Source: Eudoraea sp.
GTDB taxonomy: Bacteria > Bacteroidota > Bacteroidia > Flavobacteriales > Flavobacteriaceae
DNA: 14,147 nucleotides
NCBI GenBank assembly: GCA_024642325.1
Contig: JAHEBI010000016.1
Location: forward strand, 1-14,147
Direction of reading: 5' to 3'
Shown: one piece after another, positions 7,404 to 14,147 of the stretch
How the letters are laid out: each line of letters begins with the position of its first letter
Numbering within the stretch: position 1 is the stretch's first letter
Program-made: the position numbers and the translations under genes
Notes under the pieces: model-generated
Databases searched by the model: none
The model's input: the letters and a program-made list of their open reading frames with translations, nothing else
What the model was told of the DNA's origin: nothing

Positions 7404-7793
7404 TTATTCCGGGCTAATCGCATATTGTATAGTGACTTTTTTGGATCCCCATTCCCTGGCTTCCTTTATGTTTTCACCCATGTAAATATCAATTTTATTT
7501 GTCCATCTTTCATTCATTTTATCCTTTACCAGATAGATTCCTTTTAAGCCTGTAATTTTAACTTTTGTGTTTTGGCCTATTCCTATAGCTAACAGATCAC
7601 GGGATACTGCTATGCATTTCATGCCAGGTTTAAGCGTATCGCCCCAGGCTCCAATATTAGGTTGATCTGAGGTTTGATACTCCAATGAATTATATGCAGA
7701 GGCCGAAACTTCAATTGATTTCCATATCTGTTTATCATTTTTACATGATACTAAAAGGAACCCCAAGAGCAATGTTAAAACAACTTTTGGCAT
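7404..7793 (-). CDS. 3D-domain (RlpA/MltA-like double-psi barrel) lipoprotein
   Basis: This 129-residue protein has a lipoprotein signal (LLVSCKND, Cys17) followed by a small domain at about 27-125. The pattern SASAYNS...GAWGDTLKPG...IAVSRDL...VKDKMNERW...KIDIYMG...AREWG matches the 3D domain. In MltA and the YuiC/Rpf group, that domain holds the catalytic aspartates of lytic transglycosylases. Asp52, Asp66, Asp91 and Asp102 are candidates for the conserved set. Its likely role is cleavage or binding of the glycan strand of peptidoglycan at the membrane. The gene starts 15 nt after the cytochrome-VCBS gene and precedes the amidase by 58 nt, so it is almost certainly in the same operon. Activity is inferred from the family; the protein is near minimal domain size. 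Confidence 0.78.
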   Translation of the reverse strand: MPKVVLTLLLGFLLVSCKNDKQIWKSIEVSASAYNSLEYQTSDQPNIGAWGDTLKPGMKCIAVSRDLLAIGIGQNTKVKITGLKGIYLVKDKMNERWTNKIDIYMGENIKEAREWGSKKVTIQYAISPE

Positions 7794-7808
7794 ATCTTAT
7801 GGCCTGCG

Positions 7809-9350
7809 TTAATTTAAATTATTTAACAGTAGCATTATATCCACATTTTCCCCATTCCATTTATCCGAAAAAGATTGGGGTACGGGAGTAAATGCGTAAG
7901 TAAACGAACTTAAAATAATATCTACATCTCCATCATAATCAACATCCCCCGTATCTATTAAAAACCATCTTCCAATAGTAGAATCCTTAAAGGTATTCTC
8001 TGAAAAATTAAAATTAAGTTCGTTTTTATTTTCTAAATATACGAATGAAAAATCGGGCTTGTTGTGATAATCGGGGAACGATGCTACCAGTGCGATATCA
8101 ACATCTCCATCTCCATCAAAATCCAATGCTTCTAACCCGGTAGCCCCGTTTAAAGGATAAAAGTAAGCCTCTGTAAATCTGTTTTTCCCGTCATTTATGT
8201 GAATCCGCATTCCATGATAGGGTTTGGGCACAAAGGATTTGTCTGCATTATCACCATGCACTGTAATTAAGTCATCATCCCCATCATGATCATAATCGAT
8301 TAATTGAAAACCGCTGGTACCGTAAACCGGACTAAAACGGATTACCTTTTCCGGCCTGAATTTTAAATCCTTTTCATTGTAGAGTATGGTTATTCCTTCA
8401 TCCCCCTGAGCGGTTAAAACGACGAGGTCTTCATTTCCATCCCTATTCATATCTCTTAATTCAACTTTTATTATGCCTGGTTGATATAAAAGTCCGTGCT
8501 TCGTATAGGCCCCATTTTCCGTACTTTTTTTAAGAAGTGAAAGCTGACCTTTTATATCGCCAAATTCGCTGACAATTAATTCATTTATTCCATCCTTGTC
8601 AAAATCATGAGCTAAAACGTGTACCGGCCTGTGCAATGCTTCAGGAATTACCTTAATTGTATCCGGATTCACCTGAAACATCCTGCCGGTGTTCAATTCG
8701 CTCGGCCTTATGCTACCAATTGCGGTTACCAGCATATTCTCCCCATCTTTTCCTACAGAAACTACCGGACTTCCAAATCTACCGATACGCCTGTTTTGTT
8801 TATCGGAAAAATCATATTCAGATAAATTGCCATAGATATCGCCCAAAAGGAGTCTCTCCGGAGCTTTCTCAAATTCCATATATGTAAACATTGTTCCTTT
8901 TGTGCTGTCGAGGGTAATCCTATTTGGTGTGAACTGGGATAATTCTAAAGGACTACTACTCCCCGTGCCTGCTTCCAGGGAATCCGGGGCATTGGCAATG
9001 ATGTACGCTTTGAGAAGTTCCCAATCCGTTTTATCGAGCATAGGCTTATCAGGAAATATTCCGGTCTTTATCACTGCTTCCATTTCCACGAAGGGGAGTC
9101 CCTTATACGGATTATAACCGGAGTCCCTTATCCCTAACCTTGCTCCCATTTCAGGAAGAATTTTCTCCGACCAGATATCCTTGGGTAAACTATTCATATC
9201 GGGAGTAATGTGACAAGTGGCACAATAGGATTCAAAAAGGACGATTTCTCTTTGCTTTTTTGGAGAGTTACAACTGAAAAGTAAAGTGGAAACCGACAGT
9301 ACAGCACATGAGTATTTGCCGATTCTCAAGAATTTAAACGGATAGATCAT
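7809..9350 (-). CDS. Lipoprotein with c-type cytochrome motif and FG-GAP/VCBS repeats
   Basis: This 513-residue protein has a signal ending LLFSC (Cys27 lipidated). A CATCH haem-binding motif follows (Cys43, Cys46, His47), and Met104 (DKPM) or Met69 is a candidate distal ligand, so residues about 33-125 look like a cytochrome c domain. From about 150 to the end are seven-bladed-propeller-type repeats. Five loops of the DxDxDG kind are visible: DFDKDG (249-254), DMNRDG (300-305), DYDHDG (352-357), DFDGDG (410-415) and DVDYDG (469-474), each typical of calcium-binding FG-GAP/VCBS blades. It should be anchored in the periplasm or on the surface. The repeats suggest binding to a protein or polysaccharide, and the haem suggests electron transfer. 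It is the first gene of a four-gene cluster. The function is not known to me. Confidence 0.85.
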   Translation of the reverse strand: MIYPFKFLRIGKYSCAVLSVSTLLFSCNSPKKQREIVLFESYCATCHITPDMNSLPKDIWSEKILPEMGARLGIRDSGYNPYKGLPFVEMEAVIKTGIFPDKPMLDKTDWELLKAYIIANAPDSLEAGTGSSSPLELSQFTPNRITLDSTKGTMFTYMEFEKAPERLLLGDIYGNLSEYDFSDKQNRRIGRFGSPVVSVGKDGENMLVTAIGSIRPSELNTGRMFQVNPDTIKVIPEALHRPVHVLAHDFDKDGINELIVSEFGDIKGQLSLLKKSTENGAYTKHGLLYQPGIIKVELRDMNRDGNEDLVVLTAQGDEGITILYNEKDLKFRPEKVIRFSPVYGTSGFQLIDYDHDGDDDLITVHGDNADKSFVPKPYHGMRIHINDGKNRFTEAYFYPLNGATGLEALDFDGDGDVDIALVASFPDYHNKPDFSFVYLENKNELNFNFSENTFKDSTIGRWFLIDTGDVDYDGDVDIILSSFTYAFTPVPQSFSDKWNGENVDIMLLLNNLN

Positions 9351-9382
9351 AGAATGAAGATAGCCTATACAAAATAAGTATG

Positions 9383-9390
9383 CAAAATTA
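9383..9390 (-). promoter_or_regulatory. -7-like element before the cytochrome-VCBS operon
   Basis: TAATTTTG on the minus strand fits TAnnTTTG, and transcription would start about 26 nt before the ATG at 9350. No TTG lies at 17-23 bp upstream, so it is only half a promoter. Confidence 0.3.
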
Positions 9391-9677
9391 AAGAATTAAC
9401 ATGGAAATGGCATATAAGGTTGTCCGCCTGCATCATAGGAAAAAGTATTTTCTTTCCATGCTTACTTGCCGTTTTGTTTGTGCTAATTAAAACAAAATTC
9501 CGTTTCCTGCCAATTGGTTCTCCCCAAAACAATAAAAAATGAGAATTGACTTTCATTACAATTTTACAGACATCTGAAACCGTGGATAGCAAGGGACAGA
9601 ATATCTTTATTGTTTCTTCATCATATCTGGATGTCTGCCGAACTAACTTTACCGAAGAACTACAAATACGATGAAGA

Positions 9678-9712
9678 CAAATTTAGGGGAAGCAAAAGCT
9701 GGCATAGACAAA
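9678..9712 (-). promoter_or_regulatory. Alternative distal promoter candidate of the cytochrome-VCBS operon
   Basis: On the minus strand, TTTG (9709-9712), a 23-bp spacer and TAAATTTG (9678-9685) fit the Bacteroidota -33/-7 pattern. If used, it would give a leader of about 320 nt before the ATG at 9350. The match is by eye in AT-rich DNA. Confidence 0.3.
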
Positions 9713-9815
9713 TTTCAACTTCATTTATTTCACAGATAACAGGAATAGGCAGGTTTACCACAAATCTGTAACCGCTCACAACAATAATTATTTATTGAGA
9801 ATAGTTGATTGTATG

Positions 9816-9828
9816 TTTACAGTGTAAA
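9816..9828. repeat. 13-bp palindrome TTTACAgTGTAAA
   Basis: A perfect 6-bp inverted repeat with a 1-bp centre lies about 43 bp before the hairpin at 9871. It has the size and form of a dimeric-regulator site, but no promoter or regulator is evident nearby. Confidence 0.35.
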
Positions 9829-9870
9829 TAACAAGAAGTTAATTTTTTCATTTTCATATAGTGTTCTCGT

Positions 9871-9905
9871 AAAAGAGTCCTGATCGTAAAGACAGGGCTC
9901 TTTTT
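9871..9905. terminator. Strong hairpin terminator, possibly bidirectional
   Basis: Arms 9871-9882 and 9893-9904 form a 12-bp stem around a 10-nt loop, with A-runs on the left and T-runs on the right. It lies 57-91 nt past the menB stop, so it can terminate menB on the minus strand. As plus-strand RNA the only non-Watson-Crick pair is a U-G wobble (9878/9897), whereas as minus-strand RNA it is an A-C mismatch. The plus-strand T tract (TTTTTAGTTT) is also longer. Confidence 0.75.
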
Positions 9906-9961
9906 AGTTTATACCGTGCAATCTTGCGCAGTATCACTAAATTTTAGGGAAGAATTGTAAA

Positions 9962-10801
9962 TTATGGAATCCAATTATTACTGCCAAAATCGGGTTTTCT
10001 CTTTTCTAAAAATGCGTTCCTGCCCTCTATAGCTTCTTCCGTCATATAAGCCAATCTGGTGGCTTCGCCTGCAAACACCTGTTGGCCCACCATACCGTCG
10101 TCTGTAAGATTCATGGCAAACTTCAACATTTTTATAGATGTAGGAGATTTTGCTAAAATCTCCTGAGCCCATTCAAAAGCGGTATCCTCTAATTCTTCAT
10201 GTGGAATTACGGCATTTACCATACCCATTTCAAACGCTGCCTGAGCTGTATAACTTCTGCCTAAAAAGAAAATTTCACGTGCCTTTTTCTGCCCAACCAT
10301 TTTCGCCAGATAGGCTGAGCCATAACCCCCGTCAAAGCTTGTTACATCTGCATCGGTTTGCTTAAAAACAGCATGTTCTTTACTTGCCAGGGTAAGATCA
10401 CACACCACATGGAGGCTATGCCCCCCACCGACTGCCCATCCGGGTACCACAGCAATAACCACTTTTGGCATAAAACGAATAAGGCGTTGTACTTCCAGGA
10501 TATTTAGTCTGTGCATCCCGTCTTCACCCACATAACCCTTATGCCCCCTGGATTTTTGATCACCACCACTGCAAAAAGCATATACCCCATCTTTAGATGA
10601 AGGTCCTTCGGCAGAAAGCAATACTACGCCTATAGAAGTGTCTTCCTGGGCATCATAAAATGCTTCGTAAAGTTCACTGGTGGTTTTAGGCCTGAACGCG
10701 TTCCTCACATCGGGTCGGTTAAAGGCAATACGGGCAACCCCATTGCTTTTCTTATAGGTTATATCCTCAAAGGTTTTGACAGTCTTCCAAATAATATTCA
10801 T
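9962..10801 (-). CDS. menB: 1,4-dihydroxy-2-naphthoyl-CoA synthase
   Basis: This 279-residue crotonase-fold enzyme catalyses ring closure of o-succinylbenzoyl-CoA to DHNA-CoA in menaquinone synthesis in the cytosol. Visible signatures are NRPDVRNAFRP, CSGGDQKSRG (77-86), the oxyanion-hole GGGH (125-128), SFDGGYGSAYLA (155-166, catalytic Asp157), Tyr253 in YMTEE, and EGRNAFLEKRKPDF near the C-terminus. At the QTG position of the E. coli enzyme, which binds bicarbonate, this protein has QTDADV with Asp150, the bicarbonate-independent type known from actinobacterial MenB. I prefer the ATG at 10799-10801 (MNIIWKTV). The longer start at 10849 adds 16 residues unlike the family N-terminus. It lies 98 bp downstream of the glycosyltransferase gene. 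Other men genes are not in the window. Confidence 0.95.
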   Translation of the reverse strand: MNIIWKTVKTFEDITYKKSNGVARIAFNRPDVRNAFRPKTTSELYEAFYDAQEDTSIGVVLLSAEGPSSKDGVYAFCSGGDQKSRGHKGYVGEDGMHRLNILEVQRLIRFMPKVVIAVVPGWAVGGGHSLHVVCDLTLASKEHAVFKQTDADVTSFDGGYGSAYLAKMVGQKKAREIFFLGRSYTAQAAFEMGMVNAVIPHEELEDTAFEWAQEILAKSPTSIKMLKFAMNLTDDGMVGQQVFAGEATRLAYMTEEAIEGRNAFLEKRKPDFGSNNWIP

Positions 10802-10899
10802 TTCAAAAATATTTCTTACTATACCATAAAGATAAGGCTTGTGTTGCAAATGTGCCTTCTCTTTTGTAAAGTGTTTATGCTAAAAACAGCTTATTTTGT

Positions 10900-12147
10900 T
10901 TACAATTGCGCTTTATTTTTAGCTTCAATCCACTTGGACAAATATTTAGTGCTTTGCATAGATTGATATGCTAATATGGATCCAACTACATTTAAAGCTC
11001 TATGCCGATTTAGATGATGATCCAACTCAGTAATTTTCCTATGAAGCTTTTCCCCAAATGTTACTTTGTTAAAATGCTCACTTATCAAATCTATTCCCAA
11101 TTTTCGGATTTCATTCCATTTATGCTGGTTACGATATACAGCAACAGCCAGTTTTGAAAAACTATCGGGTTCGTCCCTGGCAAGAATGGCTAACTGATGG
11201 GTGTTAACTATCCCTTCTGCCCCTATTGAAGTTGTAATGGAAGGTGTTCCATTTCTAAAAGCATCTAAAAGTTTACCTTTGATTCCGGCGCCAAAGCGTA
11301 AAGGTACCAGATTAAGCCTTGCTTTGGACAACACGGACGATACATCCTCTACCCATCCTTTAATTCGAAAACCTGTCTGGATATTATCCATTTTGCGAAT
11401 ACTTTCAGGCATATAGGGGCCATAAATATGTAATTCTGATTCAGGAACCGATTCTCTGATTTTTGGCCATATAGTGGAATTGAGCCAGGAAATTGCATCT
11501 ACATTTGGTGCATGCTTACCGTTTCCAAAGAAGACAAAATGTTGGCGTTCCATAAAGGGTAGCCATTTTTGGCTTATGCTTTCAGTCAATTCATCATACA
11601 AAAACGGCAGATATAAAAGTAAGCTGTCATCTACCTTAGCCTTTTCTCTTAAAAGCTTAAGCTCAAATTCAGAAATTATCAAAGATAGGTCAGAGCGATA
11701 AATACTTGCCAGTTCTCTTTTTGTAATATCCAAACTTAGCCAATCGTTAATACTAAATTCTTTTTTTTCAGATAATGCAATTTCTCTGGCTGATCGAAGT
11801 GAATGAAGGTCTTCGGTATCCAATATACGCAATGCTTCGGGAAGATGTTCAGCAACCCTCCAACCAAATTGTTCTTCCATAATAAAGCGGTCGAAGACAA
11901 CTATTGCCGGATTTAAATTAAGGACAAATTCATCAAAACTGGGATGGTTTAGCTTTACAGGCTGCTGCACAATTCCATATGCCGACAGATTTTCGGAATA
12001 ATCTGTAAAGGCTGCAGTACTGGCAAAAGTAATTTGAAACTGATGTTCTGAAAACCAATGAATTAATTGCATCATCCTTGTCCCTGCCGCCGTAGCCTTT
12101 GGCTCCGGCCACGTTAGGCCAATAATCAACACTCTATTTGAATGCAT
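10900..12147 (-). CDS. GT-B fold glycosyltransferase (family 4-like)
   Basis: This 415-residue cytosolic or membrane-associated protein starts with RVLIIGLTWPEP, an N-terminal Rossmann strand. The acceptor domain spans about 1-195 and the nucleotide-sugar domain about 200-380. The second domain begins HFVFFGNGKHAPNVDAI (203-219) and continues with ELHIYGPYMP (238-247) and GWVEDVSSVLSKA (264-276). It ends with VPLRFGAGIKGKLLDAF (281-297) and SIGAEGI (307-313), the donor-binding pattern of the GT4/Glycos_transf_1 group. The usual second Glu of the EX7E motif is not evident in the classic spacing. Donor and acceptor cannot be inferred. The neighbours (helicase, MenB) give no polysaccharide-cluster context, and spacing of 112 bp to the upstream helicase suggests a separate or loosely linked unit. 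Confidence 0.8.
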   Translation of the reverse strand: MHSNRVLIIGLTWPEPKATAAGTRMMQLIHWFSEHQFQITFASTAAFTDYSENLSAYGIVQQPVKLNHPSFDEFVLNLNPAIVVFDRFIMEEQFGWRVAEHLPEALRILDTEDLHSLRSAREIALSEKKEFSINDWLSLDITKRELASIYRSDLSLIISEFELKLLREKAKVDDSLLLYLPFLYDELTESISQKWLPFMERQHFVFFGNGKHAPNVDAISWLNSTIWPKIRESVPESELHIYGPYMPESIRKMDNIQTGFRIKGWVEDVSSVLSKARLNLVPLRFGAGIKGKLLDAFRNGTPSITTSIGAEGIVNTHQLAILARDEPDSFSKLAVAVYRNQHKWNEIRKLGIDLISEHFNKVTFGEKLHRKITELDHHLNRHRALNVVGSILAYQSMQSTKYLSKWIEAKNKAQL

Positions 12148-12259
12148 AACATTTTATATGGTTAACTAGGAAATACAACAGAATGAATCGATTAACATTG
12201 GAATATAAAATACCTCTAAGTTTATTATATGCATCTTTGGCTAAATATAACCGAAAGTA

Positions 12260-13771
12260 TTACATCTTAGATGCAAATTTTTGCGATATACTTAAACGCA
12301 ATTTACGTTCGTAATCTTCTTCCAGCCATTCTTTATAATTCTTGGTGTTGTTCATAATACAATATGAATACTGCCTTACCCGATAGGAGATTTCTTCTTT
12401 GAGTTTTTTAGCCAAAATTCTTGCATCGAAGACATCGGCACTATTTTCGACACAAATTTGAGCATGTTGCTCTATACTGCGTTCTAGCACAGTTTTGGAT
12501 TTCAGGCCTTGGGCAAACACTTTTTTATATTCAGCTTTAACATCAAAATCAATTTGTGCAGAATTGCTAAATTCAGCCCTAAGTTCAGGGGGCATGACAT
12601 ATACGAATTCACGTTCTATATCTTCGTCATTCTTTATGTTCTCCAGGAAAAAGTCAGGAAAGTAAAAAATTTCCTGCCAGTCAATTGGCGCATCCCACAT
12701 ACCAAAACGGGAAGCATTATTTCCAAGGTCTACAACCGTAAATTTTGATTTTTTTGGAAGAATACGGGATCCTCTCCCGATCATCTGAAAATAAAGCGTA
12801 AGAGACCGTGTAGCACGATTAAGCATAATGGTCTCTACCGTGGGCTCATCAAATCCGGTAGTAAGAATACTTACTGATGTTAAAATGGCATCTTTGGTTT
12901 CTGAAAACCATTTTAAAATTTCCTTGCGTTCCGAAGCGCTATTCTTGTTATCCAGATGCCGGATGGGATACCCGGCTTTCCTGAAAGTTTCGTATACGTA
13001 TCGCGAAGTATTAATACCATTATTAAAAATCAGTGTTTTTGTACCTTTTGCAATCTCTTCATAGGCCGCCAGTAATTTTGCAAGCATATTTTGATTCCCG
13101 TATAATTCGTCAGAAGATTTTACAGTGTAGTCTCCATTTATTCCCAACTTCAGAGAACGCAGACTTACGTCATAGCTGTACATATCTGCCTGCGCCAGGT
13201 ACTTCTTTTTTATAAGCGACTCGATAGATTCCCCAACAATTAACTTACTGTAATTATCCTTCATGGGAAGTTTAATATTGGAGCTTAAAGGAGTGGCAGT
13301 AACCCCTAAAATTATAGATTTATCAAAGTACTTAAAAAGCTTTCTGAATGAATTATAGTGGGCTTCATCTATAATTACCAAACCTACATTATTCAATTCA
13401 ATCATCTCCTCCTGCAGGCGGTTATTCAGAGTTTCAACCATAGCCACAAAACACATGAAATCATTTTGATCACGTAGCTCTTTAATTTCACTATTGATGA
13501 TCATATTCTTAACACCAAATCCGCTAAGCATTCTGGAAGTTTGCGTACTTAATTCAATCCTATGGGTAAGAACTACTACTTTCTTTTGGGTTTTGGTAAT
13601 AAATCTTCTGGCTATCTCAGAAAAAACGACAGTCTTACCACCACCTGTTGGTAGCTGATAAAGCAAGTTTACATCCTCCGAAGCCTCTTCCAAAAAGGAA
13701 AAAATGTTATTCAGATCCTGTAATTGGTAATCGTAAAGTTTTTTTTCTATTTGATCTGTTTGTATCTGCAA
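12260..13771 (-). CDS. DEAD/DEAH-box superfamily 2 helicase (SSL2-like)
   Basis: This 503-residue protein has a full SF2 motor. YDYQLQDL (13-20) resembles a Q-type motif, and motif I is PTGGGKT (41-47). Motif II is DEAH (135-138), motif III is TAT (158-160), and the C-terminal motor lobe shows TTGFDEP (304-310) and QMIGRGSR (329-336), including the arginine fingers of motif VI. ATP-driven DNA or RNA translocation or unwinding is expected. Residues about 370-503 form a charged helical C-terminal region with no recognised domain. No nuclease, methylase or defence partner is beside it in the window. The ATG at 13771 fits a normal N-terminus just before the Q motif. A -7-like element and a palindrome lie about 60-70 bp upstream. 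Confidence 0.9.
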   Translation of the reverse strand: MQIQTDQIEKKLYDYQLQDLNNIFSFLEEASEDVNLLYQLPTGGGKTVVFSEIARRFITKTQKKVVVLTHRIELSTQTSRMLSGFGVKNMIINSEIKELRDQNDFMCFVAMVETLNNRLQEEMIELNNVGLVIIDEAHYNSFRKLFKYFDKSIILGVTATPLSSNIKLPMKDNYSKLIVGESIESLIKKKYLAQADMYSYDVSLRSLKLGINGDYTVKSSDELYGNQNMLAKLLAAYEEIAKGTKTLIFNNGINTSRYVYETFRKAGYPIRHLDNKNSASERKEILKWFSETKDAILTSVSILTTGFDEPTVETIMLNRATRSLTLYFQMIGRGSRILPKKSKFTVVDLGNNASRFGMWDAPIDWQEIFYFPDFFLENIKNDEDIEREFVYVMPPELRAEFSNSAQIDFDVKAEYKKVFAQGLKSKTVLERSIEQHAQICVENSADVFDARILAKKLKEEISYRVRQYSYCIMNNTKNYKEWLEEDYERKLRLSISQKFASKM

Positions 13772-13830
13772 AAGCTTTATTTCATTGAAAGATTTAAGGA
13801 AAAACTAATCCTGAAGTTGTCGTCACTCCA

Positions 13831-13844
13831 ATTTTGCAAAATTA
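13831..13844 (-). promoter_or_regulatory. -7-like element and 12-bp palindrome before the helicase gene
   Basis: TAATTTTG on the minus strand (13837-13844) fits TAnnTTTG and overlaps the perfect palindrome ATTTTGCAAAAT (13831-13842). Transcription would start near 13830, about 60 nt before the ATG. No TTG is seen at the -33 distance, so support is partial. Confidence 0.3.
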
Positions 13845-13890
13845 TATGTTTTTTGTACTTAAATGAAATTATAGAGCTGAAAACTGCAAA

Positions 13891-14147
13891 TCAATATTCC
13901 TTTTCACGACTGACTTCATTCATTAATGGCATTCCCTCTTCAAGTCTTCTGTAGTTTTCCAATAACTGCGGAATTACCGAATCAATATCCGAAACACTGG
14001 CAACATGGGGCGTAATCTGTATTTTAGGATGATTCCAAAAGGGATGTTCAACAGGCAGTGGCTCCTCGTGAAAAACATCTAATCCCGCTCCGGCAAGATG
14101 TCCGTTGTTAACATATTCCAACAAGTCTTCATCTACCAGATGCCCCC
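13891..14147 (-). CDS. ghrA: D-2-hydroxyacid dehydrogenase, glyoxylate/hydroxypyruvate reductase A type, C-terminal fragment
   Basis: The last 84 complete codons of an ORF that enters from the right edge are visible, reading GHLVDEDLLEYV onward. GAGLDVFHEEPLP is the hallmark of NAD(P)-dependent D-2-hydroxyacid dehydrogenases (catalytic Glu), and TPHVAS carries the catalytic His. The end, LEEGMPLMNEVSREKEY, resembles the GhrA C-terminus (QLEKG...VDRARGY in E. coli), so reduction of glyoxylate or hydroxypyruvate to glycolate or glycerate in the cytosol is likely. The true start lies outside the window. A TTG within the frame at 14124 is not the start, because the frame and conserved sequence continue upstream of it. 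Confidence 0.85.
   Translation of the reverse strand, partial: GHLVDEDLLEYVNNGHLAGAGLDVFHEEPLPVEHPFWNHPKIQITPHVASVSDIDSVIPQLLENYRRLEEGMPLMNEVSREKEY

Larger units (their letters stand above)
9351..9961. other. Gene-poor 611-bp intergenic region
   Basis: This region separates the 3' end of menB from the start of the cytochrome-VCBS gene. It holds two minus-strand -7-like elements (9383-9390 and 9678-9685), a 13-bp palindrome (9816-9828) and a strong hairpin terminator (9871-9905). A 75-codon minus-strand ORF (9365-9592) and a 22-codon plus-strand ORF from 9671 exist but show no protein-like features. No tRNA or recognised RNA family is visible. Confidence 0.5.

Noticed and set aside
9365..9592. 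75-codon minus-strand ORF before the cytochrome-VCBS gene
   Set aside because: No recognisable domain, signal or coherent composition; it overlaps likely promoter DNA and looks like a chance ORF.
10802..10849. Longer MenB start at 10849 and a TATTTTTG promoter-like element at 10804-10811
   Set aside because: The extra residues do not match MenB N-termini. The element touches the chosen start codon and lacks a -33 partner, so it is probably chance in AT-rich sequence.

Overview
The window reads as the chromosome of an AT-rich member of the Bacteroidota, most likely a marine or soil flavobacterium. The evidence is indirect: short lipoprotein signal peptides ending in S-C, sparse Shine-Dalgarno sequences, several copies of the Bacteroidota -7 element (TAnnTTTG, here mostly TAATTTTG), FG-GAP/VCBS proteins, and a menaquinone-pathway MenB. 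Nearly all genes lie on the minus strand. The exceptions are a vWA lipoprotein and a doubtful small membrane ORF.

Region 1-3400 is a molybdenum hydroxylase locus. In transcription order (minus strand) it holds a [2Fe-2S] subunit (2851-3315), a Tat-dependent molybdopterin-binding large subunit of the isoquinoline 1-oxidoreductase/aldehyde dehydrogenase type (660-2831), a MoaD-like sulfur carrier (413-658), and the start of a MobA-like nucleotidyltransferase that runs off the left edge (1-208). Enzyme and cofactor-synthesis functions thus sit side by side. Upstream of the operon is a plausible promoter whose -33 element lies inside a perfect 19-bp palindrome, the best regulatory-site candidate in the window.

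Region 3690-5166 (plus strand) holds a vWA-domain lipoprotein with a complete MIDAS motif and its own Rho-independent terminator, followed by a possible 61-residue membrane peptide.

Region 5212-9350 is a tight four-gene minus-strand cluster. In transcription order it encodes a lipoprotein joining a c-type cytochrome motif to VCBS/FG-GAP calcium-binding repeats, a small 3D-domain lipoprotein, an AmpD/PGRP-like amidase lipoprotein, and a secreted M14 zinc carboxypeptidase that overlaps the amidase by 11 nt. The last three look like an exported peptidoglycan or muropeptide processing set. This cluster is the most system-like arrangement in the window.

Region 9351-9961 is about 600 bp with no convincing gene but with promoter-like sites, a short palindrome and a strong terminator hairpin. 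Region 9962-14147 (all minus) holds MenB of the bicarbonate-independent type, a GT-B glycosyltransferase, a DEAD/DEAH superfamily 2 helicase, and the C-terminal end of a GhrA-type 2-hydroxyacid dehydrogenase cut by the right edge. I saw no tRNA, rRNA, CRISPR array, transposase or phage gene.
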